This document shows positions 52,985 to 64,000 of a stretch of DNA of 64,000 bases, piece after piece; positions within the stretch are counted from its first letter, which is position 1; every line of letters starts with the position of its first letter. The notes under the pieces were generated by a model that was not told the origin of the DNA, did not search any database, and saw nothing but the letters and a program-made list of their open reading frames with translations. This DNA is from Piezodorus guildinii. Its lineage: Eukaryota; Arthropoda; Insecta; Hemiptera; Pentatomidae. The stretch spans positions 51,845,313 through 51,909,312 of the forward strand of contig CM041298.1 in NCBI GenBank assembly GCA_023052935.1. The letters are read 5' to 3'. The translations under genes and the position numbers were made by a program.

Positions 52985-55900
52985 TTCTAAGTAATGATTC
53001 GAATGAAGAAAATAAGTAAAAAGCCTACTATTTATTTATCTATATATTGTTTGTCAATTCGTTTATTTTTCATTCTGTTCAACACCATCGTTTTCGGAAG
53101 ATTTCATTTTTTTTTTTGTTATAATATTTCTTATTTTAAATAATAACTATGTTAATTTTTTCTTATAAATATATATGTATTTGTGTGTGTTATAATCATA
53201 TTATGTATAATACTGACCCGGCTGAACCTAATTACTGGTAAAATGCGTGATCTGTAGGCGGTATAACGAAGAGGCTGGGGAGGAATATATAACAGAACCC
53301 CCTGATCCCTGGAATTTGATATCCCTTCACCGCTCTTTCTTTTACTAAATAATCTTCATCACAACTACGTGACGGACAACTTTAAAAATATAATAGTCCT
53401 TGTTTCCAGTTAAAATGTCCTTAAAAAATTAAATTACATTAAAAATCTACCTCTGAAAAGTTATAACTTTTTTAAAATCGTGTAATATTTATTACTAGCG
53501 TATATACGCTGAAGCGTCTCATTTCGATAGATTAGATTACTTATAAGGCATTTGAGATAACTATTAGTTTCGGTTTGCACAAGCTAAACGTTGAGAAGAG
53601 CTGATGATTCCCTGTAGATAACATTCCACCAAAACAGATCTTGTGTCATGCTAGTTTGGAAAAAGCTGACACCGTATTGAGATAACTGATAAGGCCAACG
53701 TAATCGTTTGATAAGGGTCCAATTTCTAGCATTGGTGTAATCGACAATGATCGCGGCCCGTTCGTAGGGCAATATTTCGACAGATCTTCCAATGCTATCA
53801 ATTGCTTCCAACACTGCGAATGTGTTCTATGTAAAAGAGGATAGGAGACTTGAATTGAGATAATAAAATCAAATTATGTTTTAAAAGAGATGATATTTCT
53901 TAGGGAAACAATTAGCAAAAAAAACAAATTCTAGTTGATATTTTCAAAAATTAAGTTTCTTGCCCTTGCTTCTAGAACAGAATAAAAAAAAAAAAAAATT
54001 TTCATTTTTTGTTGGTTTTTTTTGTATATTGACTTGAAGGATTTGGAAAAAAAAAATATATGAAGGATACTAACCTTTGCTGGTCTGATTGAAGTAGTAT
54101 AAAATGCAATGTATTATAACTTTATTTAAACATCTTATACAGTATCTAAATATGTAAGATCAAGTAAAGATATATAATAGGGGTGTTGTTTAAATCAACA
54201 ATAATTTATGATTTTAACGAGAGAGCAGGCGGAGCTTATCCATTTTTTTGTTTATTAATTTAATAATGAACTTTTTTAATCGACCAAACAAATAAAAGAA
54301 AATCACCCCCCTCAAAATTTGAGGGCACTACATATCTGGAAACGTAAAACCGAATAAAGAATTAAAAAAAAAAATCCCACTATATGCAATTGGCGGTATT
54401 TCTCTGAAAGTACTGGACTAATTTTTTTAATTTGCCACAAAAACACTAGGGCATCCAACGATGACCCTAAAACCTAGAAGTTGATATCAGCTGGTAATTT
54501 TTAAAATGGCGGCCGAATAAAAGTGATTTATTCAATAACTTAGTTATTTTTGAACATGGAGAAAAAATGTATTGGTGTTTTTCAACCAAAAAACCTCGAA
54601 AAATTATATAAAACCGAAAAAAATTGAATTTTTATACTCATAAATACGTCCACAACTCAGTTCCGTTTTCCTAATTGATAAATAAATAACGAACATTTTT
54701 TTTAGATAATAATTAAATTTCTTACAAAATGGAAAAAAGAATCATTGAAATAGGTTCAGAACTAGTATAGCAGAGATATAGCGTTTTAAAATTAACAGTA
54801 GTTATTCATTTTCCTTTGGATTATTTATTGTTTTTTATATTAGTTAATTGCCTATTAACAGCTATATAAACCGTTATACTCTATTATAATTGCTTGGAAA
54901 TAATAAACCATTGTGTAATAATTTGCAGCGTTTTTGTGTTTGTGACTTGCTTATAATACGATCATTTTTGTTTTCTTAACATATGGTGGTGGGGATCACT
55001 TCTATCTTGAGACTATTCTTAAGCTATAAAAAAAAAAAACTCTAAAGGAGCTGGCGGAAATTTTAAGTCTACTTGGCAAAATGTTTGAAAGAATTTTTAA
55101 CGAATCATACAATTTTTTTCGTCTCTTTTGAATGAACTAGTTATTTTTTGTAACATTAAATAATGTATGAAGTTTTTCTTTTGGAAATTTTATTCAAAAT
55201 ACAACTTTGGAATTGCTGTAATTAATTTACAGTTTTCTCTGACGTATGGAGTAATAAGTATTGTAAAAGTCTGATAACACCCTTGTAAATTAGAAGTTTC
55301 GGTCAAACTAAGATTTGTAGTTTCTAAGAGGTGGTTGAATTTAGAGATTTTGTCTCACTTTAGAAAATTTCGAAATGCAATGATTGCGTATTTTAGGGAT
55401 GAAATTTATACCATTGTGCAAGCACGCGTGTTTTTTTTTTTCAAGTTTGGGGCTTCTTGGCGTTTATTTAAACAAATATTTCATTGGAGAAATTAGTAAT
55501 CGAAATTGTAAAGTATATGGATGAGTTCAGACTATGCCAGAACTCCTTCTTTCGGCGACTACGTCAAAGAAGGTAAGAGAGCATTGTCTTTTCTTTACTG
55601 CACCTAGCGCAGTATCCTACGATAGATGAATAATTCTCTCGCAGTATAAAACTCATCTAACATTCAGTTAATATCGAAAGGGAGAATAGTGAGGAGGGTT
55701 TTAGATGATAAGGATTAGATGCGGCTAGAACTCGATGGCACAGAATGGATCTAAAATGCTCATCTTTTGTTTAAAAAGGATTAACTATGATTGGGCAAAA
55801 GATAGTTTGTATCAAACAGAAAAAATAGCTGTTTTACTTTCAGTTAGCTTGGTATGATTGAAGACTACCCTTAGAAAGTTGTTGTAAAGTTCATCCTCAG
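52985..55900. other. AT-rich interval, nothing recognised
   Basis: Nearly 3 kb. 53200-53350 and 53560-53830 are less AT-rich but show no exon. 54390-54560 has wording such as 'aaaatggcggccgaa', common in invertebrate repeats, but no second copy here. 55560-55580 contains AAGAAG|GTAAGAG, a possible isolated donor. Confidence 0.4.
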
Positions 55901-55907
55901 CTTTTAG

Positions 55908-56330
55908 CTTCATCCTCGAAGGTTTCGAAATAGATGGAGTACTTCGAGACAGGTTAGCGTGGTTATGGTCGGGCTTCGGAGGACCTTGGGACAGCTCGCG
56001 GATATCGCAGACCCCCGAGCGATTGAGACGGCAGTGAATAGAAGAGAGAACACAGAGCGAGGAGTGAATGAGCGAGATGTGAATGGTACAGCGTCCTTGG
56101 CAGCTATTGAATATCCCCGCACCGAGGAATCTCCCCTGGGCACAAAGGGATCTTTACATGCTCTTCCGTCACGCACTTCTTTCTCACATCCGATCTCACC
56201 GTCCGCTCTCAGCTCCCGTCTCCGTATAACATATTATATATAATACCCGAGCTGGGCAGCATTCCTTCGTCCACTGGTTACTGCGACTGCGCAGCAGGCT
56301 ACCAACGAAATTCATCTTCATCTTTAAAGT
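55908..56330. other. CpG-richer island, possible promoter or exon
   Basis: About 400 bp of clearly higher GC with many CpGs. Open frames of 94 codons (plus, 55959-56243) and 88 codons (minus, 55910-56176) overlap, so reading frame alone does not decide the strand. A 'ctgcgactgcgcagcaggct' word near 56281 resembles an NRF1-like GC box. It may be a promoter or 5' exon of a host gene. Confidence 0.3.
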
Positions 56331-57235
56331 TAAGCGTGTATATATCACTATTGTGAATACTGTACAAAGGTACTTGTTCTCAAGAAAAACGTTCAGAAAA
56401 AAAGAACGTACAGCATATGATGCAGAACCTTGCCAATGACTTTTATTGAAAAAAAAAATAGTAATAATAGTAAATAGAATGTACTATGTTATTGCAGAGG
56501 ACGTCCCACCAAAATTAAGCTTTAAGAACGAAACAAATTGTAAGAGTGAGTTGGAATTTGGAAATGACTCTGGATAGAAATTTTTTTTTTTTTTTTTAAT
56601 ATATTAATCTAACATTAAATTATATACAATAATAGCAGAAAAATAAAAAGTGAATGCTTCTACCATCGGTGTTTTATTTCCATTCTGCACTTTGAGTCTA
56701 TTCCAATTCAGCTGAGTTCTAATTACAAACATTTTAAAATACTTTCGTTATCTTTTATCACTTATTGTTATAGTGTGACGTAATATATGAGGATGAAAAC
56801 ATTGGATTAATTTATCTAAACCCTTTCTATGACCCTGGAAACCTCTCCGGCAAGCAATCAAGTCGTATTAAACATTTTAATAAGCATATTATTTATAACG
56901 TTAGTATATTATGGTTTCTAATTGTATTATAGTTTAATACAGAAAGGTGTTAAGGTATCGGAGAATGGTTTGTTTTGAGAATGATTAGACAACCTTTGGA
57001 CGTTCTTCAGGGGTCGTTCTGTCGTCACTCTAGATAAATTTCTTCTTATGATCATTATTATTATTATTATTTAATCTGACTTGAAATTCGATCGAGTACT
57101 TAAGATTTAAATCTTTTTGGGAAATAACATTGATAAGCTGCTCTTGTACCAGCTTATACCAGGAGACCAATGTTTAACTTCAGAACCCAACTTAATTTTA
57201 AATATAAAACTAGCTTGGTTGCCAATGTGCTTTAA
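56331..57235. other. AT-rich interval, nothing recognised
   Basis: Contains T-run 56581-56597 and (ATT)n at 57053-57070. No supported gene. Confidence 0.5.
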
Positions 57236-57237
57236 TC

Positions 57238-57493
57238 TTTGTTTGTTTATTCGTTTAACGTCAGTTTAATGCTACTGTTGCTAGTCGGACAATGCAATGA
57301 GAGTCCTAAATTTTGCCTATACAGGTTTAATTAGGAGATGGATCGTGAACAAATACCAACATTTTACGTCTCCTCTGAAGAACGGCATAACCAAGGGTTG
57401 TTTATTCATATATAAAGATCCTAAAGTCACCACCTAGGTTTGAACCCACGACGGACATAGAAGGCTGTTATGATACCCACTAACCCACGCCTT
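57238..57493 (-). mobile_element. SINE family A, nearly full length
   Basis: The reverse complement shows the tRNA-like head, B box GGTTCAAACC, the body and the tail TTAACGTC inverted with 'tttgtttgtttattcg' at the left. Confidence 0.86.
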
Positions 57494-58640
57494 ATTTAAT
57501 AATGCGAAAATACTAAGGAAACGCCACGCGTTTGTACTATTGATTTCTGGCTTTTAGAATTTAATTTTTTGTATACCTTTAGAAGATGGACGCCGTTGAA
57601 GGAATTGCTTTTAAACAAGGCAACAGGTGTTACTATTTCGTGTCAACTAACGTTACATTATTGACGGTAATTCCTCAGGCGCCAAAATGAGGATAGATAT
57701 TAGCGTCTCGATATTTCAATTATTCAAAAGACAGTTCAATAAATCTGTGTTCTTCGCCCCGCTCCACTAAGTGAACAATCGTAACCTCTAGGAAGAATGA
57801 TGACATTAATGTTGGATTTTCGACAGCGACTAGTGCGCTATGAATTATTGATTGGTAGTTGTGACACCTGACACATTGTAATATTAACAGTTTTGGAAGG
57901 GAACAACTGTCGCTTTACACACTATTAGGGAAAGGAAATTATTGATGGAATGGTTTCTCCTCGTGGAGTGTTCGACCTAACGCCTGCAAGTCGTGTTGAA
58001 ATCGAGGATCCCAAGGGTATGGTGAGATAGTCACAACTTTTTCAGCTCTCTCTTTTTTACATGTACATGTTTCCAATGTCTGCGCTAAATTATCCCGTAT
58101 GCAAAGACCCTCTCATTTCGTGGAAAACATATAAATACAATTTTATCTACAATATTCGCCATCAAGCCAACTTATAAAAATTAATATTTCTTTATAGCCT
58201 TCCTTTGAAAAATAATAATTACATAATTTTCCTATATAAAAAAAATATCTCAACTATCGTCTGTCTCATTGGTGCTCATAAAGTAAACTAACATAAAAAA
58301 TTACTAAGATACCAAAACGAACTTCTACGGAACTTATATCAAAATACCCAAAATGCCAATTTGAATATGGCCTACATATAAGAATACGAATTGACTCAAT
58401 TAATTAAACAATAAAAAAAACCTATACTTTCTTTAAATCTTACCGCCGCTTCAACCTCCACACTGAAATAAGTAATTAGGATAAAATTAAGGCACATAAG
58501 CATAAACGGAAAAAAATAAGACATTTATATGTTGGAGTTTGTGTTATGAAGATTTCTAAAATATGATATTTATTCGACGTGTTGATATATTAAGGTGGAG
58601 GTCGAATTCAATAGAGAAATAAAAATACTGTTGAACTCCA
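57494..58640. other. Non-repetitive interval without a recognised gene
   Basis: 57520-58020 is of ordinary complexity and may contain regulatory sequence (an E2F-like GGCGCCAAAA at about 57679, a T-box-like GACACCTGACAC at about 57863). No ORF or splice-bounded exon is convincing. Confidence 0.35.
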
Positions 58641-58660
58641 CCACTTTACTTAAATATAAC

Positions 58661-58741
58661 AACTTTATGGCTGATACGCGATCTTCAGGTGCTAACGATG
58701 TTTTTCTTTTGGTGTGTAGATTAGGCGTATCAGCGAAAGTT
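58661..58741. mobile_element. Decayed inverted pair of hammerhead-like ends
   Basis: Minus 58661-58688 reads CTGAAGAT, CGCGTATCAGC, CATAAAGTTG. Plus 58713-58741 reads GTAGATTA, GGCGTATCAGC, GAAAGTTATTTAAATAAA. The two are homologous to each other in opposite orientation and resemble the 43395 motif (GGCGTAT). Confidence 0.45.
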
Positions 58742-59279
58742 ATTTAAATAAAATTGTTAGTTATTTAAGAGAGTAGTGTAGTTAAAATTATGGCCTTTAT
58801 ATTTGTTTGCCTCACATTATAGTAAATAGACGATATTCAGATCTCTTTTTTTATGCTTATCTATATTAATTACATAAATCCTTAGCCCTATTCAAGCATC
58901 ATACAAAAATCTATTATGAGCTTGAGAAAGTTATAAGATTCATATATGAGGAAGATTTTATTCTTGTTATTATAAGAATATAATTGTGTTATAATTTTGT
59001 GCTGCCATTGGGTAGTGCCTTTACATCCTTTTCATGACATATTACAATTTGTCCATCACATTTACTTGATATATTTTAATACAGTTGTAAATATCAATAA
59101 ATATGTTTTTTTAAACAAATATTTAGAGAGATATATGGATAAAATATTTTTTAAACAATATTTTTCGGATATTTATTGCACAAGAATGAGTATTAACACG
59201 TGATATTATTACATCGATTTTAATGAGACTTTATTAATATATCATTCAATTATATATTTCTTTTCTAAAATATGAATAT

Positions 59280-59307
59280 ATACATTATTATATTATATAT
59301 ATATAAT

Positions 59308-59347
<40 letters not shown>
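59280..59347. repeat. (TA)n and poly(T) low-complexity tract
   Basis: TA repeats followed by about 27 T (59322-59348). Confidence 0.95.
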
Positions 59348-59354
<7 letters not shown>

Positions 59355-59434
59355 ATTTATATTGATTTATAGGTTTTTAATTAATTTTGATCCACATTTG
59401 TTTATTTAATTATTTAATTTAATTTCTACCAACT

Positions 59435-59464
59435 CTAACGTTTCGGCATAGGACATTTTCAATG
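59435..59464 (-). ncRNA. Hammerhead-like motif, GAAAC and GTT intact
   Basis: Minus strand: CATTGAAAAT, a weak stem II, then GAAAC, GTT. The CATTGAAAAT box matches the CTTGAAAAT of the 18283-18594 family, suggesting a single-end relative. Confidence 0.4.
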
Positions 59465-59759
59465 AACCATTAATCTGCCATATTCTTATCACATATAAAT
59501 GTGCATATATAGTCCACATATTAAATATATAATGCTAAAAAGGCTGACAAGCTCAGAAAAAAATGAAATATGGAAGTAAGTGAATGAACATGGATCAAAA
59601 TTATTTAAAAACCTACTAATATGTAATAATTTGCGATATTCACTTTTTATTAACGTCTCAATTTTTGTTGACAGGTGAGTGGAATGAAGAATGATCTGCG
59701 CAAGGAATGTGAGTAAAGCCAAAGAGTGTTAGCTGTTAACACTTATTGATTACAACTTT

Positions 59760-60227
59760 TTGCAATTGTATCTTATGGTAAACATTTCCATAGAGGTAGG
59801 ATTTGTAAGTTGCCGCCAATTCCTAGCTGACATTATGGATTTTCCTTTGGCAGGGTGGCGGGCGCGGCAACTGACGACGACTGTTTTTCTTTCATTTTCC
59901 CAACGGCGGGGAATAAGAAAAACAAAGAGGAGGGATGATGGGGACTGTTTAGATTGGGAAATGTATTTTTCTTCGAGAGTTTTTCCCCTCGGAGGAGAGC
60001 AGGCAATACAGTGTCTCTACACCTTCTCTATATTATTCTCTGTATTCTCCCTTGTTTATCTCTCTCTCTCCCTCCTTCAGTTATATACTCATATTAATTC
60101 AATTTTTTTATTTTTTTTCCTCTCTGTTTTATGGTTTCATTTCGTATTTTCGACCCTTGGGAATATGTCGGATGTTATTTTTAAACCTGTGTATTGGTCT
60201 TATCCTTTAGTCTCAGATAATCTATAG
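59760..60227 (+). CDS. Hypothetical 155-residue ORF
   Basis: One of the longest open frames of the window without repeat origin. The first 80 residues include FPLAGWRARQLTTTVFLSF and a basic RRGIRKTKRRDDGD stretch. The rest is hydrophobic and aromatic, and derives from T-rich sequence. The underlying DNA at 59815-60010 has higher GC. No family is recognised, and start, splice and expression signals are absent, so it may be chance. Confidence 0.15.
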   Translation: MQLYLMVNISIEVGFVSCRQFLADIMDFPLAGWRARQLTTTVFLSFSQRRGIRKTKRRDDGDCLDWEMYFSSRVFPLGGEQAIQCLYTFSILFSVFSLVYLSLSLLQLYTHINSIFLFFFLSVLWFHFVFSTLGNMSDVIFKPVYWSYPLVSDNL

Positions 60228-60289
60228 CTGTGTGTAGACCTGGCAAGTGATTAACATTTATTTATTAAAATTTTCAACCGTATTAATTA

Positions 60290-60480
60290 ATGCCTCAAGT
60301 AAATTAGCTATCAGATAAAATAAATAAATAAGATATAAAGAGAAAATGCACATTAGCCCATTAGCAGCACTCCACTAGGTAATCTAAAGTAGAAGGTCTA
60401 GAGACACCTCGGATTGTCAGGAATGGAAGAGGAAGCAAGGATTGAAGTTATTCGGAGTTCATTCGTGACAAAGTGGAACA
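60290..60480 (-). mobile_element. Jockey-like LINE 3' fragment, short
   Basis: Minus-strand 3' UTR with 'cccattagcagcactccact', 'aacttcaatccttgcttcc' and 'cctgacaatccgaggtg'. Internal deletions compared with 25985-26200. Confidence 0.7.
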
Positions 60481-60929
60481 TCTTACCAGTTAGTCTGGAA
60501 AGGAAAGCTTTTTCTTTTGGATGTTCGGGTTTGACATTTTTTTAACCTAATTTTACTGTACTTATAATATAGTGATTTATGAATGAAGAAATAACTAGAC
60601 AGGGTTTTAAATGATTTTTTACAACTTCACAACAGGAAAATCATCCTGTAAACTTCACATTCCATGACTTAGCTCATTTTGCCCAAAATTCAGTGATCTC
60701 ATTCGTTGCAGGCTAAGCCCGAAATAGAGATACTTCTTTTAATTATCCTAGAATAAACACGACATGTTCTTCTTTAAGATCTCAATAGATAACTATTTTT
60801 ATATAATAAATTAAGTTTATTATTAATGACAATCGACCGATGGGAAATACTGAAGGAAAATAATCTTAGTCACTGTCAAAAATATAACATAGTCTACTCC
60901 GAAAAATACTGGCTTGTTCCTCAGGAGCT

Positions 60930-60962
60930 CTGACGATGACCTACAATGTTGGTCTAAACATT
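60930..60962 (+). ncRNA. Hammerhead-like motif, one substitution in the core
   Basis: CTGACGA (60930-60936) is followed by stem II (GACC...GGTC, extended by AC/GT), then TAAAC in place of GAAAC at 60955-60959. The rest of the family layout, including an A-rich 'aaaaaaataaatag' flank, is kept. Confidence 0.55.
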
Positions 60963-61129
60963 AGTAAAAAAATAAATAGTTACAGACAATTTCACTCTTT
61001 CTTTTCTTTTCTGACAAACTGACTATTTTCCTCTCAAGTTGTTTATTTATGTACTTAGACTGTTTATTATATAGCTTCTAATTAAAATATTTTAATAGTT
61101 TCAGATTGACATACATAAACAGTAGAAAT

Positions 61130-61340
61130 TTACGCCTTGCAAGAAGGGTTATATGTAAAAAATTACCCCAAGCGGTAAAACAAAAGCCTCCTCCCCACCC
61201 TGGCCCCCGACCAACGGGAATGTGCAATTAATAAAATGAGCCAATGAGAGACGGCGGTACATATCGATCAAGGAGGGTGGGGACAGTCAGTGTGTGATGA
61301 ATAAAAATGAGGCAATCAGTCCTCATTCAGTGCCGTCCTG
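61130..61340. other. GC-richer segment with short inverted CCTCCCCACCCT words
   Basis: 'cctcctccccaccctgg' at about 61187 and 'aaggagggtggggac' at about 61270 are near reverse complements about 80 bp apart, with CCAAT-like words between. It may be a regulatory region or a small element. Confidence 0.25.
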
Positions 61341-61639
61341 GGATGGCTAACACTGGCTCAACAACCCGTTAGAAAAGAAAAAAAAGAAACCCAAAACACA
61401 ACTCGACAACAAAATTTCATAGAGGTTACTAATATTTTAAGCGTTTAAAGAGTGACTTTTGGAAGCAAAAGCTTACATGAATTCTGGATATTAACATTGT
61501 AAAATATTACAATGGTTATAACTCTCATAAGAAAACACAATATTGGAATTATCAAAGACGTTCATTTTGCATTTGATTGGCCGTTTACTAACTAACAGTC
61601 CTTCAATTAACAGCTGAAAGTTCATTTACACGACTATCA

Positions 61640-62060
61640 TAAGGCCAATCTGAATACGGAGCTGAGTTTTGGGGAACAACTTAACAATCGAACTCTTCTT
61701 ATTCCAACCCCTGCAATCCAATATCCATAATCCTCCTTACTTTTTCAGAAATAAACTCATTCATAATGACCTTTTGTTATATGTCGCTATTTGGTATGGA
61801 CTGGGTATCTCTCCTTACATAACAAAATTCCGTTTTCATTCTATCCTACTTGTTTTAATCCATGCATCCTCTTCGATTTCTGATAATCCATCAATAGCGT
61901 CTGAAAATAAGGTGGCCATTAGACCTTCTTGTTTAGAATATTTAGAGCTGCCAATGAGTAGTAACTCTACATGTGTAGTTCATCATAGAAATTGTTTTAT
62001 AGTTGCCTCAAATTTGCTTGTTGTATTTATTATAATACAGTTTTTACAAATTTAAATAAA
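61640..62060 (+). pseudogene. Jockey-like LINE C terminus and 3' UTR
   Basis: The plus strand carries, across frames, relics of ELWG, LQSNIHN, NKLIHNDLL and ISDNP. A UTR follows with 'gctgccaatgagtag', 'attataatacagtttttaca' and a tail 'aaatttaaataaatc'. It is more diverged than the 35102 copy and has lost the reading frame. Confidence 0.8.
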
Positions 62061-63635
62061 TCTTTTCAATCCCCAAAAAAGAAGATGACATATTGAAGAG
62101 TAGAGATGTGTTTCGCGCGGAAAAAAAACTGTTGATTCCACTCATAAAAAAGGAAAGAAAAAAATGTTAAAACAATTCTAGCCTCTATTCATTTTTTAAT
62201 GTTTTTTTTTTTTAGATTTCTTTAAGTTCTTTTTCTCAGATACTGGATCAATGCCAGATATACTTAGTTACAGCAAGTTGAATAATGCATCAATGTTCAT
62301 GATAAAGAATAATGGAACATCCCTTAAGGGTCATTTATGAAAAAAAAAAACAACTTTCTAATATAATTTTCTTTTCTAAATTACACTTCTTCACCAGTAT
62401 CGAATACACAATGTTTTGGAGAAGAGACTTTAAAATTCTTAGGATCGCACTAGTGGGCAAAATCACCAATTTAGGTGGACAAAAGTTTAGAATTTTCAGG
62501 TGCCTCACCTTTTTATTATTAGTTGGCAAGACCCTTAATACTAATATTTCCCGCCATACCGTGTTTACAAATTAATAGCAAATGAGTGAATCATTCCTGT
62601 TCGCACAAGTGCCTAATAACAGCCAGTGGGATTATATTTATTCTATGCCCATTTATTGTGTTCAAGTTGTGTTTAGCTCAAAGTCTTTTTGCTTTATTTA
62701 ACAATGAAAATTGCTGAGACAGGTACGACATTATATTTCCAAACTCGTTATTGAATATACTTTGCAATCTACCTATAATGTTAATTTAGCAACTTGTAAA
62801 TGTATGCCCCTATTCAATTACGAAAAACTATATAAATCTCAAATTACCCCAAGGATTTGTTTCATCTATCCTTCTAGTTTTTAAATTTTACAAAGTATTT
62901 ATGCGATTTTTTGTTTTTTTGGGTGATACATAATTTTTTTTCAGACATAACACTCCGAATCAGAAGTTTTACCATCTATAATTTGAAGAGTTTCCTAAAC
63001 GATATAAAATACATCTATTAACAGGTTTCAACAACTCCGAGCCAAAATTAGATTATTTGTATTATTTTTCCCTTATTCTGGGACTTCAAACGTAAAATGT
63101 AGAGAAGTTTTAGACTTTAGCAAATAAATTTTATGTTTGACCACTGTGCGCTCGCCAATCCTGTCAACAAATTAATTATTTTTTATAAATTTTTCCGTAA
63201 TCTGGGATCCCAAAGGTTAAATATGGACAAGTTTCAGAATTTTGTCCACCTAAATCGGTCATATTTTCTACTGTGGGTCGTGTGAAGTGTTGATTAGGGG
63301 CACGTCATGTACAGTTTGAAATATTTTGGATTTACATCGGAGGGAGAAAGTGACGTGTAAAAAGAGTTAATAATGAATAATACTATGTAATAAAATCTTA
63401 ACAAACCTTAATAAAGTAGATAGAATAGAATAGAAGTAGATTAATATTATTTTCCATAGAACGTCTCTCCTATATATTACATTAAAAATATGTCAGATAA
63501 ATAGCATTCCGTGACCAGAACATATCGCTTATTATTGAAATAGATAAACATTTCATCTAATATCGCAGACATTATCAATATCTCAGAGTGATAATCTACG
63601 AATTTTTTTTATTTTTTTTTTGGAAGTGCCCCGTA
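62061..63635. other. AT-rich interval, nothing recognised
   Basis: Two words recur inside it: 'aaatttaggtggacaaaagttt' in part at 62467 and, inverted, 'aattttgtccacctaaatcgg' in part at 63238. These are the ends of a possible inverted-repeat element of about 770 bp. No gene is supported. Confidence 0.4.
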
Positions 63636-63639
63636 GAGA

Positions 63640-63800
63640 AACAGCCAGAAGGCATGATATATTTACGGGCGACAATGACTGGATTTAATTATGCATCTGC
63701 AAGGAGCTGCTGGCTGTCAGGTACTTCATTGAGTATTCGATGCGTGCACGGCCGATAAAGAACTGCTTGGCAGTAGCGACTACTGCTTAGGGAACCGATA
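63640..63800. promoter_or_regulatory. Candidate conserved non-coding segment
   Basis: Non-repetitive, higher-complexity sequence containing TTTAATTATGCATCTGCA (POU/homeodomain-like) and CAGGTACTTCATTGAGT, with no ORF. It is listed only because it differs clearly from its AT-rich surroundings. Confidence 0.15.
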
Positions 63801-63889
63801 TACATTAATTCAAAGATAGTAGCCGACTATTTAAACACTCGCGTCGAAGAGTGATTTTATGTTCATCAGAATGTATCGTTAATTCGTAG

Positions 63890-64000
63890 TTTTTTTTTAA
63901 AGACTGTTTAAATTTTATATAATAATTAATTTTCGAATTCGAGTTTTCAACGGAAATAAACGTTTAGAATCTCTGAATCCATATGACTAAGTCTCGTCTC
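63890..64000 (+). repeat. Dispersed repeat D, cut by the window end
   Basis: 'ttcgaattcgagttttcaacg' and 'gaaataaacgtttagaat', then 'ctgaatccatatgactaag', match 10263-10335 and the reverse complement of about 48460-48520. The copy continues beyond the window. Confidence 0.7.

Noticed and set aside
1..64000. CRISPR arrays, bacterial operons, ribosome binding sites, prophage
   Set aside because: No regularly spaced identical repeats, no closely packed ORFs, and the SINE, LINE and splice signals show a eukaryotic nuclear genome.

Overview
The window looks like a stretch of a strongly AT-rich animal nuclear genome. It has no bacterial-style gene packing, no long open reading frame of a resident gene, spliceosomal donor signals, RNA polymerase III-derived SINEs, Jockey-like and other non-LTR retrotransposon debris, a mariner transposase fragment, and long (TA)n, (CA)n and poly(A) tracts. 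An invertebrate, probably an arthropod such as an arachnid or copepod, fits best. The species cannot be fixed from sequence alone.\n\nThe least obvious theme is a set of about a dozen short motifs with the architecture of minimal hammerhead ribozymes (CUGANGA, stem II, GAAAC, GUH). These are known from the terminal repeats of Penelope-like elements (PLEs). The best cores are at 9609-9641 (with a mirror copy at 9464-9496), 24680-24712, 43395-43426 and 60930-60962. Several sit in large inverted repeats. The cleanest is a 360-bp near-perfect palindrome bounded by a 13-bp target-site duplication (9344-9729). Related palindromes lie at 18283-18594, 42964-43504 and 43815-44005. No PLE protein (reverse transcriptase or GIY-YIG endonuclease) is visible, so these look like solo or non-autonomous ribozyme-bearing ends.\n\nRetrotransposon layer. 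A Jockey-like LINE at 25971-27093 (minus) keeps reverse-transcriptase motifs in one frame with two stops, and at least seven 3'-end fragments of the same family are scattered through the window. A 5'-truncated LINE at 4023-4477 has an exact 15-bp target-site duplication. A CR1/L2-like end lies at 52560-52980. Three tRNA-derived SINE families occur: A with seven copies, B with three, C with two. A 5S rRNA-derived fragment lies between a SINE-A and a SINE-B at 31103-31203. Several unclassified dispersed repeats (here D, E and F) recur. A 141-bp MITE with TA duplications is at 41580-41720.\n\nPossible host gene content. Two CpG-richer islands resemble promoter plus first exon on the plus strand. 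One is 5340-6039, with a 16-codon first coding exon ending at a GTGAGT donor. The other is 38509-38893, with GAGA repeats, a TATA box and a short ATG segment ending at GTAAGG. A third GC-rich block is at 55908-56330. Further weak candidates are an RFX/NRF1/CRE-like cluster at 13109-13160 and homeodomain-site-rich segments at 30170-30420 and 63640-63800. If the first island is a real gene start, the AT-rich sequence after it, including a diverged tandem array of about 510-bp units at 6130-7300, is intron. The rest is intronic or intergenic AT-rich DNA with no supportable gene.
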